Source: Pseudomonas putida (GTDB taxonomy: Bacteria; Pseudomonadota; Gammaproteobacteria; Pseudomonadales; Pseudomonadaceae). Taken from it: a stretch of DNA of 64,000 nt. This document shows, one piece after another, positions 18,198 through 27,657 of the stretch. A program made the translations under genes and the position numbers. Numbering within the stretch: position 1 is the first letter of the stretch; each line of letters opens with the position of its first letter. The DNA lies in contig NZ_CP026115.2 in the NCBI RefSeq assembly GCF_009883635.2, positions 5,208,001 through 5,272,000 of the forward strand, in the 5' to 3' direction. The notes under the pieces are model-generated. The model was not told the origin of the DNA, searched no databases, and saw nothing but the letters and a program-made list of their open reading frames with translations.

Positions 18198-18287
18198 ATG
18201 AGCACCTTCGCGGAGCCCCCCAGTCTTCGGCCTTTCCGGCCATCCTCCCGCCGTCCTCGTGACGCTTCCTTCGTGAGTACCCGCTAA
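18198..18287 (+). CDS. 29-codon upstream ORF coupled to the TerC/CBS gene
   Basis: A short ORF starting at ATG 18198 with AAGG five bases upstream, better than the ribosome site visible for the next gene. It encodes 29 residues rich in Pro, Arg and Ser, including [10 protein letters not shown] and SSRRPRD. Its TAA overlaps the ATG of the TerC/CBS gene by one base (TAATG), so translation of the transporter is probably coupled to it. Pro/Arg-rich leader peptides control the magnesium transporter gene mgtA in Salmonella, and a similar role in ion sensing is possible here but is inference. No yybP-ykoY riboswitch core was found upstream. Confidence 0.55.
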   Translation: MSTFAEPPSLRPFRPSSRRPRDASFVSTR

Positions 18288-19858
18288 TGGAATGGCTAGC
18301 CGATCCCACGGCCTGGCTAGGCCTGTTGACGCTTATCGTCCTCGAGCTGGTGCTCGGTATCGACAACCTGGTGTTCATCGCCATCCTCGCTGACAAGCTG
18401 CCGCCGCATCAGCGCGACCGCGCGCGGGTCATCGGCCTGAGCCTGGCGCTGATCATGCGCCTGGGCCTGCTGGCCAGTATCTCGTGGATGGTCACCCTGA
18501 CCGCGCCGCTGTTCGAGGTGTTCGGCAAGAGCTTCTCCGGCCGCGACCTGATCATGCTGTTCGGTGGTGTGTTCCTGCTGTTCAAGGCCACCATGGAATT
18601 GCACGAGCGCCTGGAAGGGCACGTCACCCAGGCTACGGGTGCCGTGCGTCATGCCTTGTTCTGGCCGATCGTGGCGCAGATCGTCGTGCTTGACGCGGTG
18701 TTCTCGCTGGACGCGGTGATCACGGCAGTAGGCATGGTCGAAGAATTGTCGGTGATGATGATCGCGGTGATCTTCTCGATCGGCATCATGATCGTCGCCA
18801 GCAAACCGCTGACCCGCTTCGTCAATGCCCATCCGACGGTGATCATGCTGTGCCTGGGCTTCCTGATGATGATCGGTTTCAGCCTGACCGCCGAAGGCCT
18901 GGGCTTCCATATCCCGAAAGGTTACCTGTACGCGGCCATCGGTTTCTCGATCCTCATCGAGCTGTTCAACCAGCTGGCCCGTGCCCGCCGCAAGCGCAGC
19001 CTGCAGCAGCATCGGCCATTGCGTGAGCGTACCGCACATGCCGTGCTGCGGCTGCTGGGTGGCCGCCGGGTCGAAGCTGACGAGCTGGGCGAAGAAATCG
19101 CCGACCTGGTCGAAGGTGGCGAGGAGCAGGTGCTGTTCGACCGCCGTGAGCGGGTGATGATCAGCGGCGTGCTGAACCTGGCCGAGCGGCCGATCCGCAC
19201 GGTGATGACCGCACGTGCCGAAGTCGACGTGATCGACCTGGCGCAACCCGCGCACGCCATCACCGAAGCGCTGGCCAACTCGCCGTACTCGCGCCTGCCG
19301 CTGATCCGCAACGGGCATATCGAGGAACCGCTGGGCTTCGTGCACAAGAAGGAGCTGCTCAAGGAGCTGCTGTCCGGCAACCAGCCAGACCTTGAGCGCA
19401 TGGCGCGGGCGCCGTTGAACCTGCTGGAGAGCTTCAGCATCCTCAACGCCCTGGAGCAGATGCGCAGCCAGTCGACGCACATTGCTTTCGTGATCAACGA
19501 GTTCGGTGATTTCACAGGCCTGCTGACCATGACCGACATCCTCGAGTCGATCGCCGGTGAGCTGCCGGATGCCAGCGAGGTTGAAGGCCCGGCGATCGTC
19601 GAGGAGGGTGGCAGTTTTGTCGTCAGCGGCGCCCTGAACCTGAGCCAGGTCCAGGCGCGTACAGGCTTCAGCGCCCGCGCCACCGAGGACTACCAGACCC
19701 TGGCGGGCCTGGTGATGAGCTTGCTGGACCGCCTGCCGGTGGTGGGTGACCAGCTGGCCTGGAACGGCTGGAGCATGACCGTGGTGGCGGTGGAGGAGCG
19801 CCGGGTGCGCCAGGTGCGCCTTACACCGAGCGCCGACGCTGACGCAGCAGGTGCTTGA
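18287..19858 (+). CDS. TerC family membrane protein with CBS and CorC/HlyC domains
   Basis: A 523-residue protein of the YegH/YoaE type. A TerC domain with about seven membrane segments occupies residues 10-235. It has the acidic motifs [12 protein letters not shown] (Asp26) and [13 protein letters not shown] that are thought to bind metal. A pair of CBS domains follows (about 300-420, [14 protein letters not shown]), then a CorC/HlyC transporter-associated domain (about 435-515). TerC proteins are linked to manganese or tellurium resistance and metal export. It is translationally coupled to a 29-codon leader ORF. Its 3' end overlaps the convergent RarD gene by 38 bases. Confidence 0.9.
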   Translation: MEWLADPTAWLGLLTLIVLELVLGIDNLVFIAILADKLPPHQRDRARVIGLSLALIMRLGLLASISWMVTLTAPLFEVFGKSFSGRDLIMLFGGVFLLFKATMELHERLEGHVTQATGAVRHALFWPIVAQIVVLDAVFSLDAVITAVGMVEELSVMMIAVIFSIGIMIVASKPLTRFVNAHPTVIMLCLGFLMMIGFSLTAEGLGFHIPKGYLYAAIGFSILIELFNQLARARRKRSLQQHRPLRERTAHAVLRLLGGRRVEADELGEEIADLVEGGEEQVLFDRRERVMISGVLNLAERPIRTVMTARAEVDVIDLAQPAHAITEALANSPYSRLPLIRNGHIEEPLGFVHKKELLKELLSGNQPDLERMARAPLNLLESFSILNALEQMRSQSTHIAFVINEFGDFTGLLTMTDILESIAGELPDASEVEGPAIVEEGGSFVVSGALNLSQVQARTGFSARATEDYQTLAGLVMSLLDRLPVVGDQLAWNGWSMTVVAVEERRVRQVRLTPSADADAAGA

Positions 19859-20708
19859 AGCCTTCGAGTACCAGCACCAGCACCGCGGCCCAGATCGGCA
19901 GGTAGGTCAGCCACTGATCCGGGCCGATGGTTTCGCCCAGCAGCAGGGCGACGCCCACCAGCAACACCGGCTCGACGTAGCTGAGCAGGCCAAACAGGCT
20001 GAACGGCAACAGGCGGCTGGCCAGTACGTAGGCGATCAGTGCACAGGCGCTGATCGCCCCCAGCAGCGGGATCAGCCCGTAGAGGCCGGGGTGCTGGTGC
20101 AGGTCGGCCGCCGACAACGGCCCCTGGGTGACGAAATAGACAGCCCAGGGCAGCAACAGGCACATGTCGCACCACAGGCCACCGAGGTGGTCGGTGCGGC
20201 AGCGTCGCCGCAACACGAAATAGATCGGGTAGCCGATCGTCACCAGCAAGGTTTCCCAGGCAAAGCTGCCATTCTGGTACAGCTCGTGCCCGACGCCCAG
20301 CGCGGCGCAGCTGACCGCCACTTTCTGCAGGCGTGACAGGCGCTCGCCATACACCAGGCGCCCGGTCAGCACCATGGCCAGCGGCAGCAGGAAATAGCCC
20401 ATCGACACTTCCAGGCTGCGCCCGTGCAGCGGCGCCCAGAGGAACAGCCACAGCTGCACCCCCATCAACCACGACGTACCGACCATGCCCAACAGCAGGA
20501 TCGGCGTCTGACGCACGCGGGCGAGCAGTTCGCCGACGCGTTTCCAGTCCTTGCTGACCAGCATGAACAGGGTGAGGCAGGGCAGGGTGAGCAAGGTGCG
20601 CCAGCCAAAGATCTCTTCGCCATCGAGCGGCGACAGCAAGGAGGTATAGAAATACATCACAGCGAACAGACAGGACGCCATGACCGACGAAATAATGCCT
20701 TTTGACAC
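19821..20708 (-). CDS. rarD: EamA/RarD family transporter
   Basis: A 295-residue inner-membrane protein with ten hydrophobic segments, of the RarD (chloramphenicol-sensitive) branch of the drug/metabolite transporter superfamily. The N-terminus ([20 protein letters not shown]) and the [17 protein letters not shown] and [18 protein letters not shown] segments are typical. The transported compound is not known. The last 38 bases overlap the convergent TerC/CBS gene, so the two transcripts are antisense at their ends. Confidence 0.87.
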   Translation of the reverse strand: MSKGIISSVMASCLFAVMYFYTSLLSPLDGEEIFGWRTLLTLPCLTLFMLVSKDWKRVGELLARVRQTPILLLGMVGTSWLMGVQLWLFLWAPLHGRSLEVSMGYFLLPLAMVLTGRLVYGERLSRLQKVAVSCAALGVGHELYQNGSFAWETLLVTIGYPIYFVLRRRCRTDHLGGLWCDMCLLLPWAVYFVTQGPLSAADLHQHPGLYGLIPLLGAISACALIAYVLASRLLPFSLFGLLSYVEPVLLVGVALLLGETIGPDQWLTYLPIWAAVLVLVLEGFKHLLRQRRRSV

Positions 20709-20740
20709 GAATGCCTCGGATAGGGGAGTGAGCAGGTGGA

Positions 20741-22327
20741 TCAGCCGCGCATGATCTCAGGGGGCGCGTTCTGCGGCAACCGCGCGACGCCGGGTTGTGC
20801 GGCGAGTGCCTTGAGGAAGTCGCTTGCAGGCATCGGCCGGCCAAACAGATAACCTTGCTGAAAGTCCACCTCGCTTCGCGCCAGGTAATCACGCTGGACC
20901 TCGGTTTCCACCCCTTCGGCAACGATCCCCAGGCCCAGCTTGGCCGACAGCTCGATGATGCTGTCGAGAATGTGCTGGGACAAGGCGTCGCCGCCGATCA
21001 TGGCCACGAAGCTCTGGTCGATCTTCAGGTAATCGACCTTGAACTGGCGCAGGTAGTTGAGGCTCGACTGGCCGGTACCGAAGTCATCCAGGGCGATCAT
21101 CACCCCCATGTCATGCAGCTTGGCGAACAGCTCGAGGGCTACCGGAGTGGCTTCGATCAGCTTGCGCTCGGTCAGTTCCAGGGTCAGCCGTACCCGCCCA
21201 GGGGGGAAATGCTGGAGGAAGGTCTGGCAGTCGTCGAGCAGGCTCAGGTCGCGGCAATGGTCGGCGGTAATGTTGATGCCGATGTGGAAGCCGTCTTCCA
21301 GCAGCGCGGTGAAGGGCGCCAGGCTCTGCGCGGTGTGCAGCATCAGGGCCCGGGTCATGGCGACGATCTGGCCACTGTGTTCGGCGTAGGGGATGAACAG
21401 GTCTGGACGCACCAGGCCTTCACGGGGGTGGTTCCAGCGCATCAGCACTTCAGCCCCGGCCCAGCGGTAGTCACCCTTGCGCACCACCGGCTGGAAGTAC
21501 GGCAGAAACTCGTCCGCCTCCAGGGCCCGCCGCAGTTCGGCCCTGGGCGAGCTGGCCCGGCGAATTTGCCAGCGGCAGGCGCCGCCGGCCACCACGCCGA
21601 GTGCCAGCAGCAGGCTGAGCAGGGCAGGGTAGTGGCTGCGCAGCAGCTCGCCTTGCTTGCCGGCCTCGTAGCCACCGTGCACGCTGAATGGGTAGCGGGT
21701 CGAGCCCAGGGTCACATCGGCGGCGGCGGCGACCGGTGGGGCACCGTCATGCACCGCGCCGTCCTTGCCCATCCAGGCGTTGCCGACGCGGATCTGCAGC
21801 GCTTCCTCCGGGCCTATCAGGCGTAATGCGGTGAGCAGGTGATCGCCATCCACGGTAATGATCGCACCGCGATCGCCATCGCTGGCCCGGTACACCAGCA
21901 GGGCATGGCCAGGCGTTACCGAGTTGCCACTCATCAGCCAAAGCCGGCCATCGGTGTAGTCATGGGCGTCGACTGGCTCGTCAAAGTCGCCGAACAGCGA
22001 ACTGCAATACAGGTTGTGCTGCTGGAACAGGTTGGTCGAACGGACGAAGGCATTGCGCGTGACTTGGCTGCGCAAGGCCAGCTGGGCGTCCACGCAAGGG
22101 CTGCCAGCCAGCGGCAGCAGCACCTGCGCGGCATTGGCGAGGTTGTCTAGAATATGATCGACATGCTCCACCACCTGGCGTGCAGTTGCCTGGCTGGAGG
22201 CGCGCAATTCGCGTTCGATCTGCCAGTTCATCACTGCCAGGCCACAGGCAAGCGGCACCACGCCGACGATCCAGGGCAGGAGCGTGCGCCAGCTCCAGCG
22301 AGCAGGGCGTTTGACCGAGAGGGGCAT
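20741..22327 (-). CDS. CSS-motif EAL-domain c-di-GMP phosphodiesterase
   Basis: A 528-residue membrane protein. It has an N-terminal transmembrane segment, a periplasmic CSS-motif domain (residues 40-235, with a Cys in GSPCVD and the YCSS motif), a second transmembrane segment, and a cytoplasmic EAL domain from about 265. Catalytic residues appear intact: EVLMRW (in place of EALLRW), Asn in INITADH, ELTER, DDFGTG, the KID Lys, and AEGVE. Proteins of this build hydrolyse c-di-GMP under redox control of the periplasmic cysteines. It is 32 bases upstream of rarD on the same strand. Confidence 0.9.
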   Translation of the reverse strand: MPLSVKRPARWSWRTLLPWIVGVVPLACGLAVMNWQIERELRASSQATARQVVEHVDHILDNLANAAQVLLPLAGSPCVDAQLALRSQVTRNAFVRSTNLFQQHNLYCSSLFGDFDEPVDAHDYTDGRLWLMSGNSVTPGHALLVYRASDGDRGAIITVDGDHLLTALRLIGPEEALQIRVGNAWMGKDGAVHDGAPPVAAAADVTLGSTRYPFSVHGGYEAGKQGELLRSHYPALLSLLLALGVVAGGACRWQIRRASSPRAELRRALEADEFLPYFQPVVRKGDYRWAGAEVLMRWNHPREGLVRPDLFIPYAEHSGQIVAMTRALMLHTAQSLAPFTALLEDGFHIGINITADHCRDLSLLDDCQTFLQHFPPGRVRLTLELTERKLIEATPVALELFAKLHDMGVMIALDDFGTGQSSLNYLRQFKVDYLKIDQSFVAMIGGDALSQHILDSIIELSAKLGLGIVAEGVETEVQRDYLARSEVDFQQGYLFGRPMPASDFLKALAAQPGVARLPQNAPPEIMRG

Positions 22328-22628
22328 GCTGGGGGATCTTCCTGATGTCTGACGTGCTGAGGATAGCCGCTTGTCGGCGCCAGTGGCGAACTAATGCGCG
22401 ACAAAGCCATTTACGCAATGTAGAATCGGTTTACGAATACAACAATAAGGTCCTTCGTTGCTGAGGGATCAACCCCCGCCGAGAATGGGTCCATATGACA
22501 TACCATGGGTTCAAGCTGATCATTGGTGACTTCCTCGCCCGCAGCGTGCGCGGTATCCCGTGCTCTCCACCATTGCCGTTCCACATCCTACGCATTCATT
22601 AATTTTCGCTGCAGATGAGGGTACGAAC
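22328..22628. other. Intergenic region upstream of hpd
   Basis: About 300 bases between the divergent EAL gene and hpd. It contains two TTTACG elements at 22410-22415 and 22430-22435, 20 bases apart, resembling half-sites of a TyrR/PhhR-type activator. A TGTAGA sequence precedes the second copy, but the spacing is one base short of a TyrR box. A 35-codon ATG frame (22495-22602) is also present without a good ribosome site. No terminator or RNA gene was seen. Confidence 0.4.
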
Positions 22629-23705
22629 ATGGCTGATATCTTTGACAATCCAATGGGCCTGATGGGCTTCGAATTCATCGAACTGGCTTCGCCGACGCCA
22701 GGCGTGCTGGAACCGGTATTCCAGATACTCGGTTTCACCAAGGTGGCCACCCACCGCTCCAAGGACGTGCACCTGTATCGCCAGGGCGGCATCAACCTGA
22801 TCCTCAATAACGAACCGAAGAGCATCGCCTCCTACTTCGCGGCCGAGCATGGCCCGTCGGTATGCGGCATGGCGTTCCGCGTGCGCAACGCCCACGAAGC
22901 TTACGCCCGGGCCCTGGAGCTGGGGGCCCAGCCGGTCGAGATCGAAACCGGCCCGATGGAGCTGCGCCTGCCGGCGATCAAAGGCATCGGTGGGGCACCG
23001 CTCTACCTGATCGACCGTTTCGAGGAAGGCAGCTCGATCTACGATATCGACTTCAATTTCATCGAAGGCGTCGACCGTAACCCGCAAGGGGCAGGCCTGA
23101 AAATCATCGATCACCTGACCCATAACGTCTATCGCGGGCGCATGGCTTACTGGGCCGGTTTCTACGAGAAACTGTTCAACTTCCGCGAGATTCGCTACTT
23201 CGACATCAAGGGCGAGTACACCGGCCTGACCTCCAAGGCCATGACTGCGCCTGACGGCATGATCCGCATTCCGCTCAATGAAGAGTCGTCCAAGGGCGCC
23301 GGGCAGATCGAAGAGTTCCTGATGCAGTTCAACGGTGAGGGCATTCAGCATGTGGCTTTCCTCACCGACGACCTGCTCAAGACCTGGGATGCACTCAAGG
23401 GCTTTGGCATGCGTTTCATGACCGCACCGCCGCAAACCTATTACGAAATGCTCGAAGAACGCCTGCCAGGCCATGGCGAGCCGGTCGACCAGCTGCAAGC
23501 CCGCGGCATCCTGCTGGATGGCGCTTCAGAGCCGGGCGACAAGCGCCTGCTGCTGCAGATTTTCTCTGAAACGCTGCTCGGCCCGGTATTCTTCGAGTTC
23601 ATCCAGCGTAAAGGGGATGACGGCTTCGGTGAAGGCAACTTCAAGGCACTGTTCGAGTCCATCGAGCGTGATCAGGTCCGCCGTGGCGTGCTCAATGCCG
23701 AATAA
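22629..23705 (+). CDS. hpd: 4-hydroxyphenylpyruvate dioxygenase
   Basis: A 358-residue Fe(II) dioxygenase that converts 4-hydroxyphenylpyruvate to homogentisate in tyrosine and phenylalanine catabolism. The iron ligands His162 (IIDHLTHN), His241 (GIQHVAF) and Glu323 (FFEFIQR) are all present, matching 161/240/322 of the P. fluorescens enzyme when the initiator Met is not counted. The start at 22629 has GAGGG upstream and gives the known N-terminus [16 protein letters not shown]. The homogentisate pathway genes are not in the window. A strong hairpin follows the stop. Confidence 0.97.
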   Translation: MADIFDNPMGLMGFEFIELASPTPGVLEPVFQILGFTKVATHRSKDVHLYRQGGINLILNNEPKSIASYFAAEHGPSVCGMAFRVRNAHEAYARALELGAQPVEIETGPMELRLPAIKGIGGAPLYLIDRFEEGSSIYDIDFNFIEGVDRNPQGAGLKIIDHLTHNVYRGRMAYWAGFYEKLFNFREIRYFDIKGEYTGLTSKAMTAPDGMIRIPLNEESSKGAGQIEEFLMQFNGEGIQHVAFLTDDLLKTWDALKGFGMRFMTAPPQTYYEMLEERLPGHGEPVDQLQARGILLDGASEPGDKRLLLQIFSETLLGPVFFEFIQRKGDDGFGEGNFKALFESIERDQVRRGVLNAE

Positions 23706-23714
23706 GTGAAGCGC

Positions 23715-23742
23715 AGCGCCGTCAGCCTTTGCTGGCGGCGCT
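23715..23742. terminator. Hairpin between convergent hpd and CSS gene
   Basis: Arms 23715-23726 and 23731-23742 pair over 12 bases (one G-T) around a CTTT loop. There is no T-run. It overlaps the last codons of the minus-strand CSS gene and lies 10 bases after the hpd stop, so it may serve both transcripts. Confidence 0.6.
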
Positions 23743-24528
23743 ACGAACACGCAGATTACGTTGCCTGTACAAACCCCAGTAAGTGATAGAGCCAGTAATG
23801 ATTCCGACCAGCGCCAGGGACGGGAGCAGTTGTTTCATCGTCTGGCCCCTCTCTTGTGCCAAATAGCCTTTTGCATAGCCCGCCTTGACGGTATAGCCAT
23901 ACTTGGCTGAGACACCCTCTGTGAAAAACTCCTCTTGCGATGGACGTTCCGGGTCGCGACTGTCGCCGTCGGCCCAGATGTACAGATCTCCGAATTCGAC
24001 GAGAAGGGTCAGCCCCGTCTGAAAGGCACGCAGTTCATTGCGCAGCAACATACCGTAGGAGGTGGCAATGACCCCCAGATTCTTGTCTCCGAGCTGATAG
24101 GCGAGCAGAACCGCATTGGGCAATGCCGGGGGGGCCAGCACCAGACGAAATTGCGATCGTTCATCTGGGAACATCTGATCCGGTGTGTAAGGCGTTTTCA
24201 AGGTGTTGCAATAAGGAAGCCCGTTAGCAGTCAATGACAGCGAGCGCAGGTGCGCTGCTTTCGCAACCTGGTCGAGCAATTGCGCCTGGGCAGTCTCGCA
24301 GGAAGTCCCTGCCAGCATAATGGCAGCAGACGCCGAAGCGTGGATTCGATCCAGCGCCAGGTCCACTGAATAAATAGCTTCCTTTACAGAGATGCGTGCG
24401 GTCTCTTCAAGCTTCTTGTCCTGCTGATAATCAATGATCATCAGCCCGCTGCCGACCGGTAGCAAACTGATTGCCAATGTCAGCAACAGTTCTATGAAAC
24501 TCTGCCCTGCAATCTTGATTCTTGACAT
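23722..24528 (-). CDS. Stand-alone CSS-motif periplasmic sensor protein
   Basis: A 268-residue protein with a transmembrane segment at about 10-32, a periplasmic CSS-motif domain (about 35-240, with Cys in AGTSCETA and NGLPYCNTL) and a second transmembrane segment near 235-255. It then stops with a short basic tail. The same layout in the nearby gene at 20741-22327 continues into an EAL domain; here no GGDEF or EAL output domain exists in any frame before hpd. It may be a truncated duplicate or a partner that regulates an EAL protein in trans. The ATG start (MSRIKIAGQSFIELLLTLA) looks normal. Confidence 0.75.
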   Translation of the reverse strand: MSRIKIAGQSFIELLLTLAISLLPVGSGLMIIDYQQDKKLEETARISVKEAIYSVDLALDRIHASASAAIMLAGTSCETAQAQLLDQVAKAAHLRSLSLTANGLPYCNTLKTPYTPDQMFPDERSQFRLVLAPPALPNAVLLAYQLGDKNLGVIATSYGMLLRNELRAFQTGLTLLVEFGDLYIWADGDSRDPERPSQEEFFTEGVSAKYGYTVKAGYAKGYLAQERGQTMKQLLPSLALVGIITGSITYWGLYRQRNLRVRSAASKG

Positions 24529-24658
24529 GCGAATTCAGCCCCCTTTACCGAGCTGACCGAGGTGGGCAGCCCAGTGGAGAGCCTATGAATCAATTACGGC
24601 GCCTGCTGTAATCCAACACCATGCATCTTTTGAGAACTACGCTGCCAGGATGTAGGAC

Positions 24659-25345
24659 TTATTTCGGGTTGAGTTCAGCGATGACCTTCTCGGCCAGCAG
24701 GCTGGTCGAGGCGGGGTTCTGCCCGGTGATCAACCGGCCGTCACAGACCACGAATGACTTCCATGGGTCATCGTCCTTGCTGTAGTCGCCGCCCCGGGCA
24801 ACCAGTTCGTTTTCGGTGAGAAACGGCACCACCTTGTCCAGCTCTGCCAATCTTTCTTCGGTATTGGAAAACCCGGTAACCTTTCGGTCCTTGAGCAACA
24901 GGCTGTTGTCGCTGAGCTTGATGTTCAACAGGCCGACCACGCCGTGACAGACGGCGGCAACAATGCCGTTGTTTTCGTAGATCTTGCGTGCCAGTTCCTG
25001 CAGCGGCGGGTTGTCCGGGAAGTCGTACATCACGCCGTGCCCACCTGTGTAATAGATGGCGCAGTAATCGCCTGCCCTGACCTTGCCCGGGCTTGACGAT
25101 GCGCCCAGACGGTTCATGAACGACTTGTCGTCGTACCATTGCCAGTCCAGCTCCGGGGCCAACTGCAGGCTATGTGGGTCGATTGGCACATAGCCCCCAT
25201 TCGGGCTCACGTAATCGACTTCATACCCGGCTTTCTGCACGGCCTCGACAAAATGCACAGCTTCCCCCAGCCAAAGGCCGGTGGCCCGTTTCAGGGTCGG
25301 GTATTTGGCCGTGTTGGTCAGTACCACCAGAATCTTATTGCTCAT
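24659..25345 (-). CDS. DJ-1/PfpI family protein (Hsp31/glyoxalase III-like)
   Basis: A 228-residue class I glutamine amidotransferase-like protein. The nucleophile elbow is AAVCHG with Cys133-His134, Glu28 (LWLGE) is the conserved acidic partner, and the YYTGGHGVMYDFPDN segment is typical of the HchA/YDR533C branch. Members act as glyoxalases, deglycases or chaperones on stress. The ATG at 25345 has GGGAG seven bases upstream. It stands alone, divergent from a hybrid histidine kinase gene. Confidence 0.88.
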   Translation of the reverse strand: MSNKILVVLTNTAKYPTLKRATGLWLGEAVHFVEAVQKAGYEVDYVSPNGGYVPIDPHSLQLAPELDWQWYDDKSFMNRLGASSSPGKVRAGDYCAIYYTGGHGVMYDFPDNPPLQELARKIYENNGIVAAVCHGVVGLLNIKLSDNSLLLKDRKVTGFSNTEERLAELDKVVPFLTENELVARGGDYSKDDDPWKSFVVCDGRLITGQNPASTSLLAEKVIAELNPK

Positions 25346-25584
25346 CACCACGCTCCCTGGTTTGTTGTTAAAGGGCAATGCGTTCGTTGGCGCGGGGGAA
25401 ACCTATTGAGCATAGCTCTCGTTTGCCAAGGCGCTATCTTGATAATGGCTCTATGCTATTGCTCTATGCCTGCACGATGCGTCGAATGTGAAGCGGTCAA
25501 CAGTGCAGCTATTGCAGCGGCGAATCGTCGGGCAGATGATGCGCAAACGGAGTTTTAACCAAGAGCAATGGTGGAATCACGGCA

Positions 25585-27651
25585 GTGTTCGTAAAAGGTA
25601 CACCACGCAAACCTTCGGCACAGGGCATGGAACTTGCCACTCGGTCATCACCGGCAGAGGGTATGGCTGAGCAGGTCACGCGGTTCGACTGGCGTTACAG
25701 CGCGCTCGGGCCGCTGCCGCATTGGCAGGCCCCTTTGCGCGTTGCCGTCGACATGATGGTGCTTTCGCCGTTTCCCTGCGCAGTGGTCTGGGGCGCCCAG
25801 ATGACGGTGATTCACAACGATGCTTACGCGAAGTTGCTCGAATGTGACGGCCACGCTTTGGGGCAGGCGTTCGACAGACTGTGGGCAAAAGCCTGGAAGG
25901 ACATCGGCCCCTGGGTGTTCAAGGTGCTTGAAGGTGACTCGAACCTCGTCGAAGACCAACCGCTAAGGCTAACGAACAAGCAAACGGGTGCCCAAGCCCG
26001 CTACGCCTTCAGCTACACACCGTTACGCGATGAGCAGGACGAAGTGGTGGGGTTTCTGCACACGGTGATCGAAACCAACGCCAGCGTTGATGCGCATGAT
26101 GAATGGCGCGAGCAGGCGCTCGCGTTCGAGCGCAAGATCGAGCGCATCATGGCCGATCGTGACCACATCTGGCAGCTTTCTCGCGATGCCATGATCGTCG
26201 TTACCCGCGACCTCCGGCTGCAAGCGGCCAACCCGGCCTGGCAGCGTGTTCTGGGCTGGACTGAAGACGAGGTAAGCGGTAAACCGATCCTGGAGCTGGT
26301 CCATCCTGCCGACAGGGCCGAGGTGGAGGTTGCGGTCATGGAGTACGTTAGCGACCGTGGGCGTGAGCAGCTGGAGACGCGCTTGCGCCACAAGGACGGG
26401 CACTACCGCTTGTTCCGCTGGATGGCGAGTTTCGACGGCTCGCTGCTGACGGCTGTCGGGCGAGACATTTCTCAGGATCATGAAGATGCCTTGCAACTGT
26501 CCGATAGCCTTTTATGGGCAACCCAGCGCCTGGAGTCGGTTAGCCATATGGCAGGCGGCATGGCCCACGAGATGAACAACCTGCTGTCGGGTATCGGCGG
26601 CAGCCTGGAGCTCTTGCAGCGGCGCATGGACCAAGGGCGTCTTGATCAAATCGAACGTTATGTGGCGCTGGCCACTGATTCGGTGCAACGTGCCATGACG
26701 CTCACTCACCGCCTCCTGGCATTCTCCCGTCATCAGCCACTGTCACCCAAGCCATTGGACATCAATCGCCAGCTGACCTCCATGGAACCGCTATTGTGCC
26801 AGGTGCTGGGGGCTGAAATGCGGGTGGACTGGGAACTCGACGTAGAACCCTGGACCATCTGTCTGGATGTTGCACAGCTGGAGAATGCGTTGGTGAACCT
26901 GTTTGCCAACGCACGTGAGGCCTGCCTTGAGCGTGGCGTGGTGGCAGTGCGCACGATCAACATGCGCCTGGAGGCACCGTTCCCCGATGAGCGAGGCCTG
27001 GCTCCGGGTGACTATGTCGCCGTGTATGTCACGGACGACGGCCATGGCATGCCCGAAGTGGACATGGCCCGGGCGTTTGAACCGTTCTTCACCACCAAGC
27101 CCATGGGCCATGGCGCCGGGTTGGGGCTGGCGATGGTCTATGGCTTCGTCGGACAGTCGGGCGGCTATGTGTGGCTCGAGTCAGCGCCTGATCACGGTCT
27201 CAAGGTCTGTATGTTGTTCCCGCGTTGCCTTGAACACATCGCGCAAGAAACCCCGCAGCCGGTACCTGCTGTAACTCGAGCAAGAGGTCAACGCGTGCTG
27301 TTGGTCGATGACGAGGAAAACCTGCGTTCGGTGATGAAGGAGTACCTGCAGGAGCGTGGCTTCGACGTGTGCGATGCCAGGGATGCGAACTCGGCGCTCG
27401 AGCGCTTCCGTTACCACGGCCCTTTCGACCTGGTGATCACCGACATCGGCCTGCCGGGTGGTTTCAGCGGGCGGCAGGTCGCCAGGGCGATGCGCATGTT
27501 CGAGCCGGATCAGAAGATTCTGTTCATTACAGGGTTCAACGACAAACCGTTGGAGCCGCAACTATCCGAGACCCCAGGCACGGCGTTGATGCTCAAGCCG
27601 TTCGCCTTGGCCAGCTTGATGAACCAGGCCTTGCTGATGTTGAGCGATTGA
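25585..27651 (+). CDS. PAS-containing hybrid histidine kinase/response regulator
   Basis: A protein of up to 688 residues. An N-terminal PAS-like region (LGPLPHWQAPLRVAVDMM) is followed by a second PAS/PAC (about 195-295). HisKA has phospho-acceptor His in GGMAHEMNNLL, and the HATPase domain has N, G1 and G2 boxes (FANAREA, DDGHGM, GAGLGLAMVYGF). A C-terminal receiver has VLLVDDEE and the Asp in VITDIGLPG. There is no membrane segment, so it should sense a cytoplasmic signal. The start is unsettled: GTG 25585, ATG 25627 and ATG 25663 are possible, and the last gives the best family N-terminus. It converges on a second hybrid kinase after 6 bases. Confidence 0.85.
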   Translation: MFVKGTPRKPSAQGMELATRSSPAEGMAEQVTRFDWRYSALGPLPHWQAPLRVAVDMMVLSPFPCAVVWGAQMTVIHNDAYAKLLECDGHALGQAFDRLWAKAWKDIGPWVFKVLEGDSNLVEDQPLRLTNKQTGAQARYAFSYTPLRDEQDEVVGFLHTVIETNASVDAHDEWREQALAFERKIERIMADRDHIWQLSRDAMIVVTRDLRLQAANPAWQRVLGWTEDEVSGKPILELVHPADRAEVEVAVMEYVSDRGREQLETRLRHKDGHYRLFRWMASFDGSLLTAVGRDISQDHEDALQLSDSLLWATQRLESVSHMAGGMAHEMNNLLSGIGGSLELLQRRMDQGRLDQIERYVALATDSVQRAMTLTHRLLAFSRHQPLSPKPLDINRQLTSMEPLLCQVLGAEMRVDWELDVEPWTICLDVAQLENALVNLFANAREACLERGVVAVRTINMRLEAPFPDERGLAPGDYVAVYVTDDGHGMPEVDMARAFEPFFTTKPMGHGAGLGLAMVYGFVGQSGGYVWLESAPDHGLKVCMLFPRCLEHIAQETPQPVPAVTRARGQRVLLVDDEENLRSVMKEYLQERGFDVCDARDANSALERFRYHGPFDLVITDIGLPGGFSGRQVARAMRMFEPDQKILFITGFNDKPLEPQLSETPGTALMLKPFALASLMNQALLMLSD

Positions 27652-27657
27652 CCGGGC

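Noticed and set aside
22495-22602. 35-codon ATG frame upstream of hpd
   Set aside because: No convincing ribosome site and no recognisable sequence; more likely chance in the leader region.
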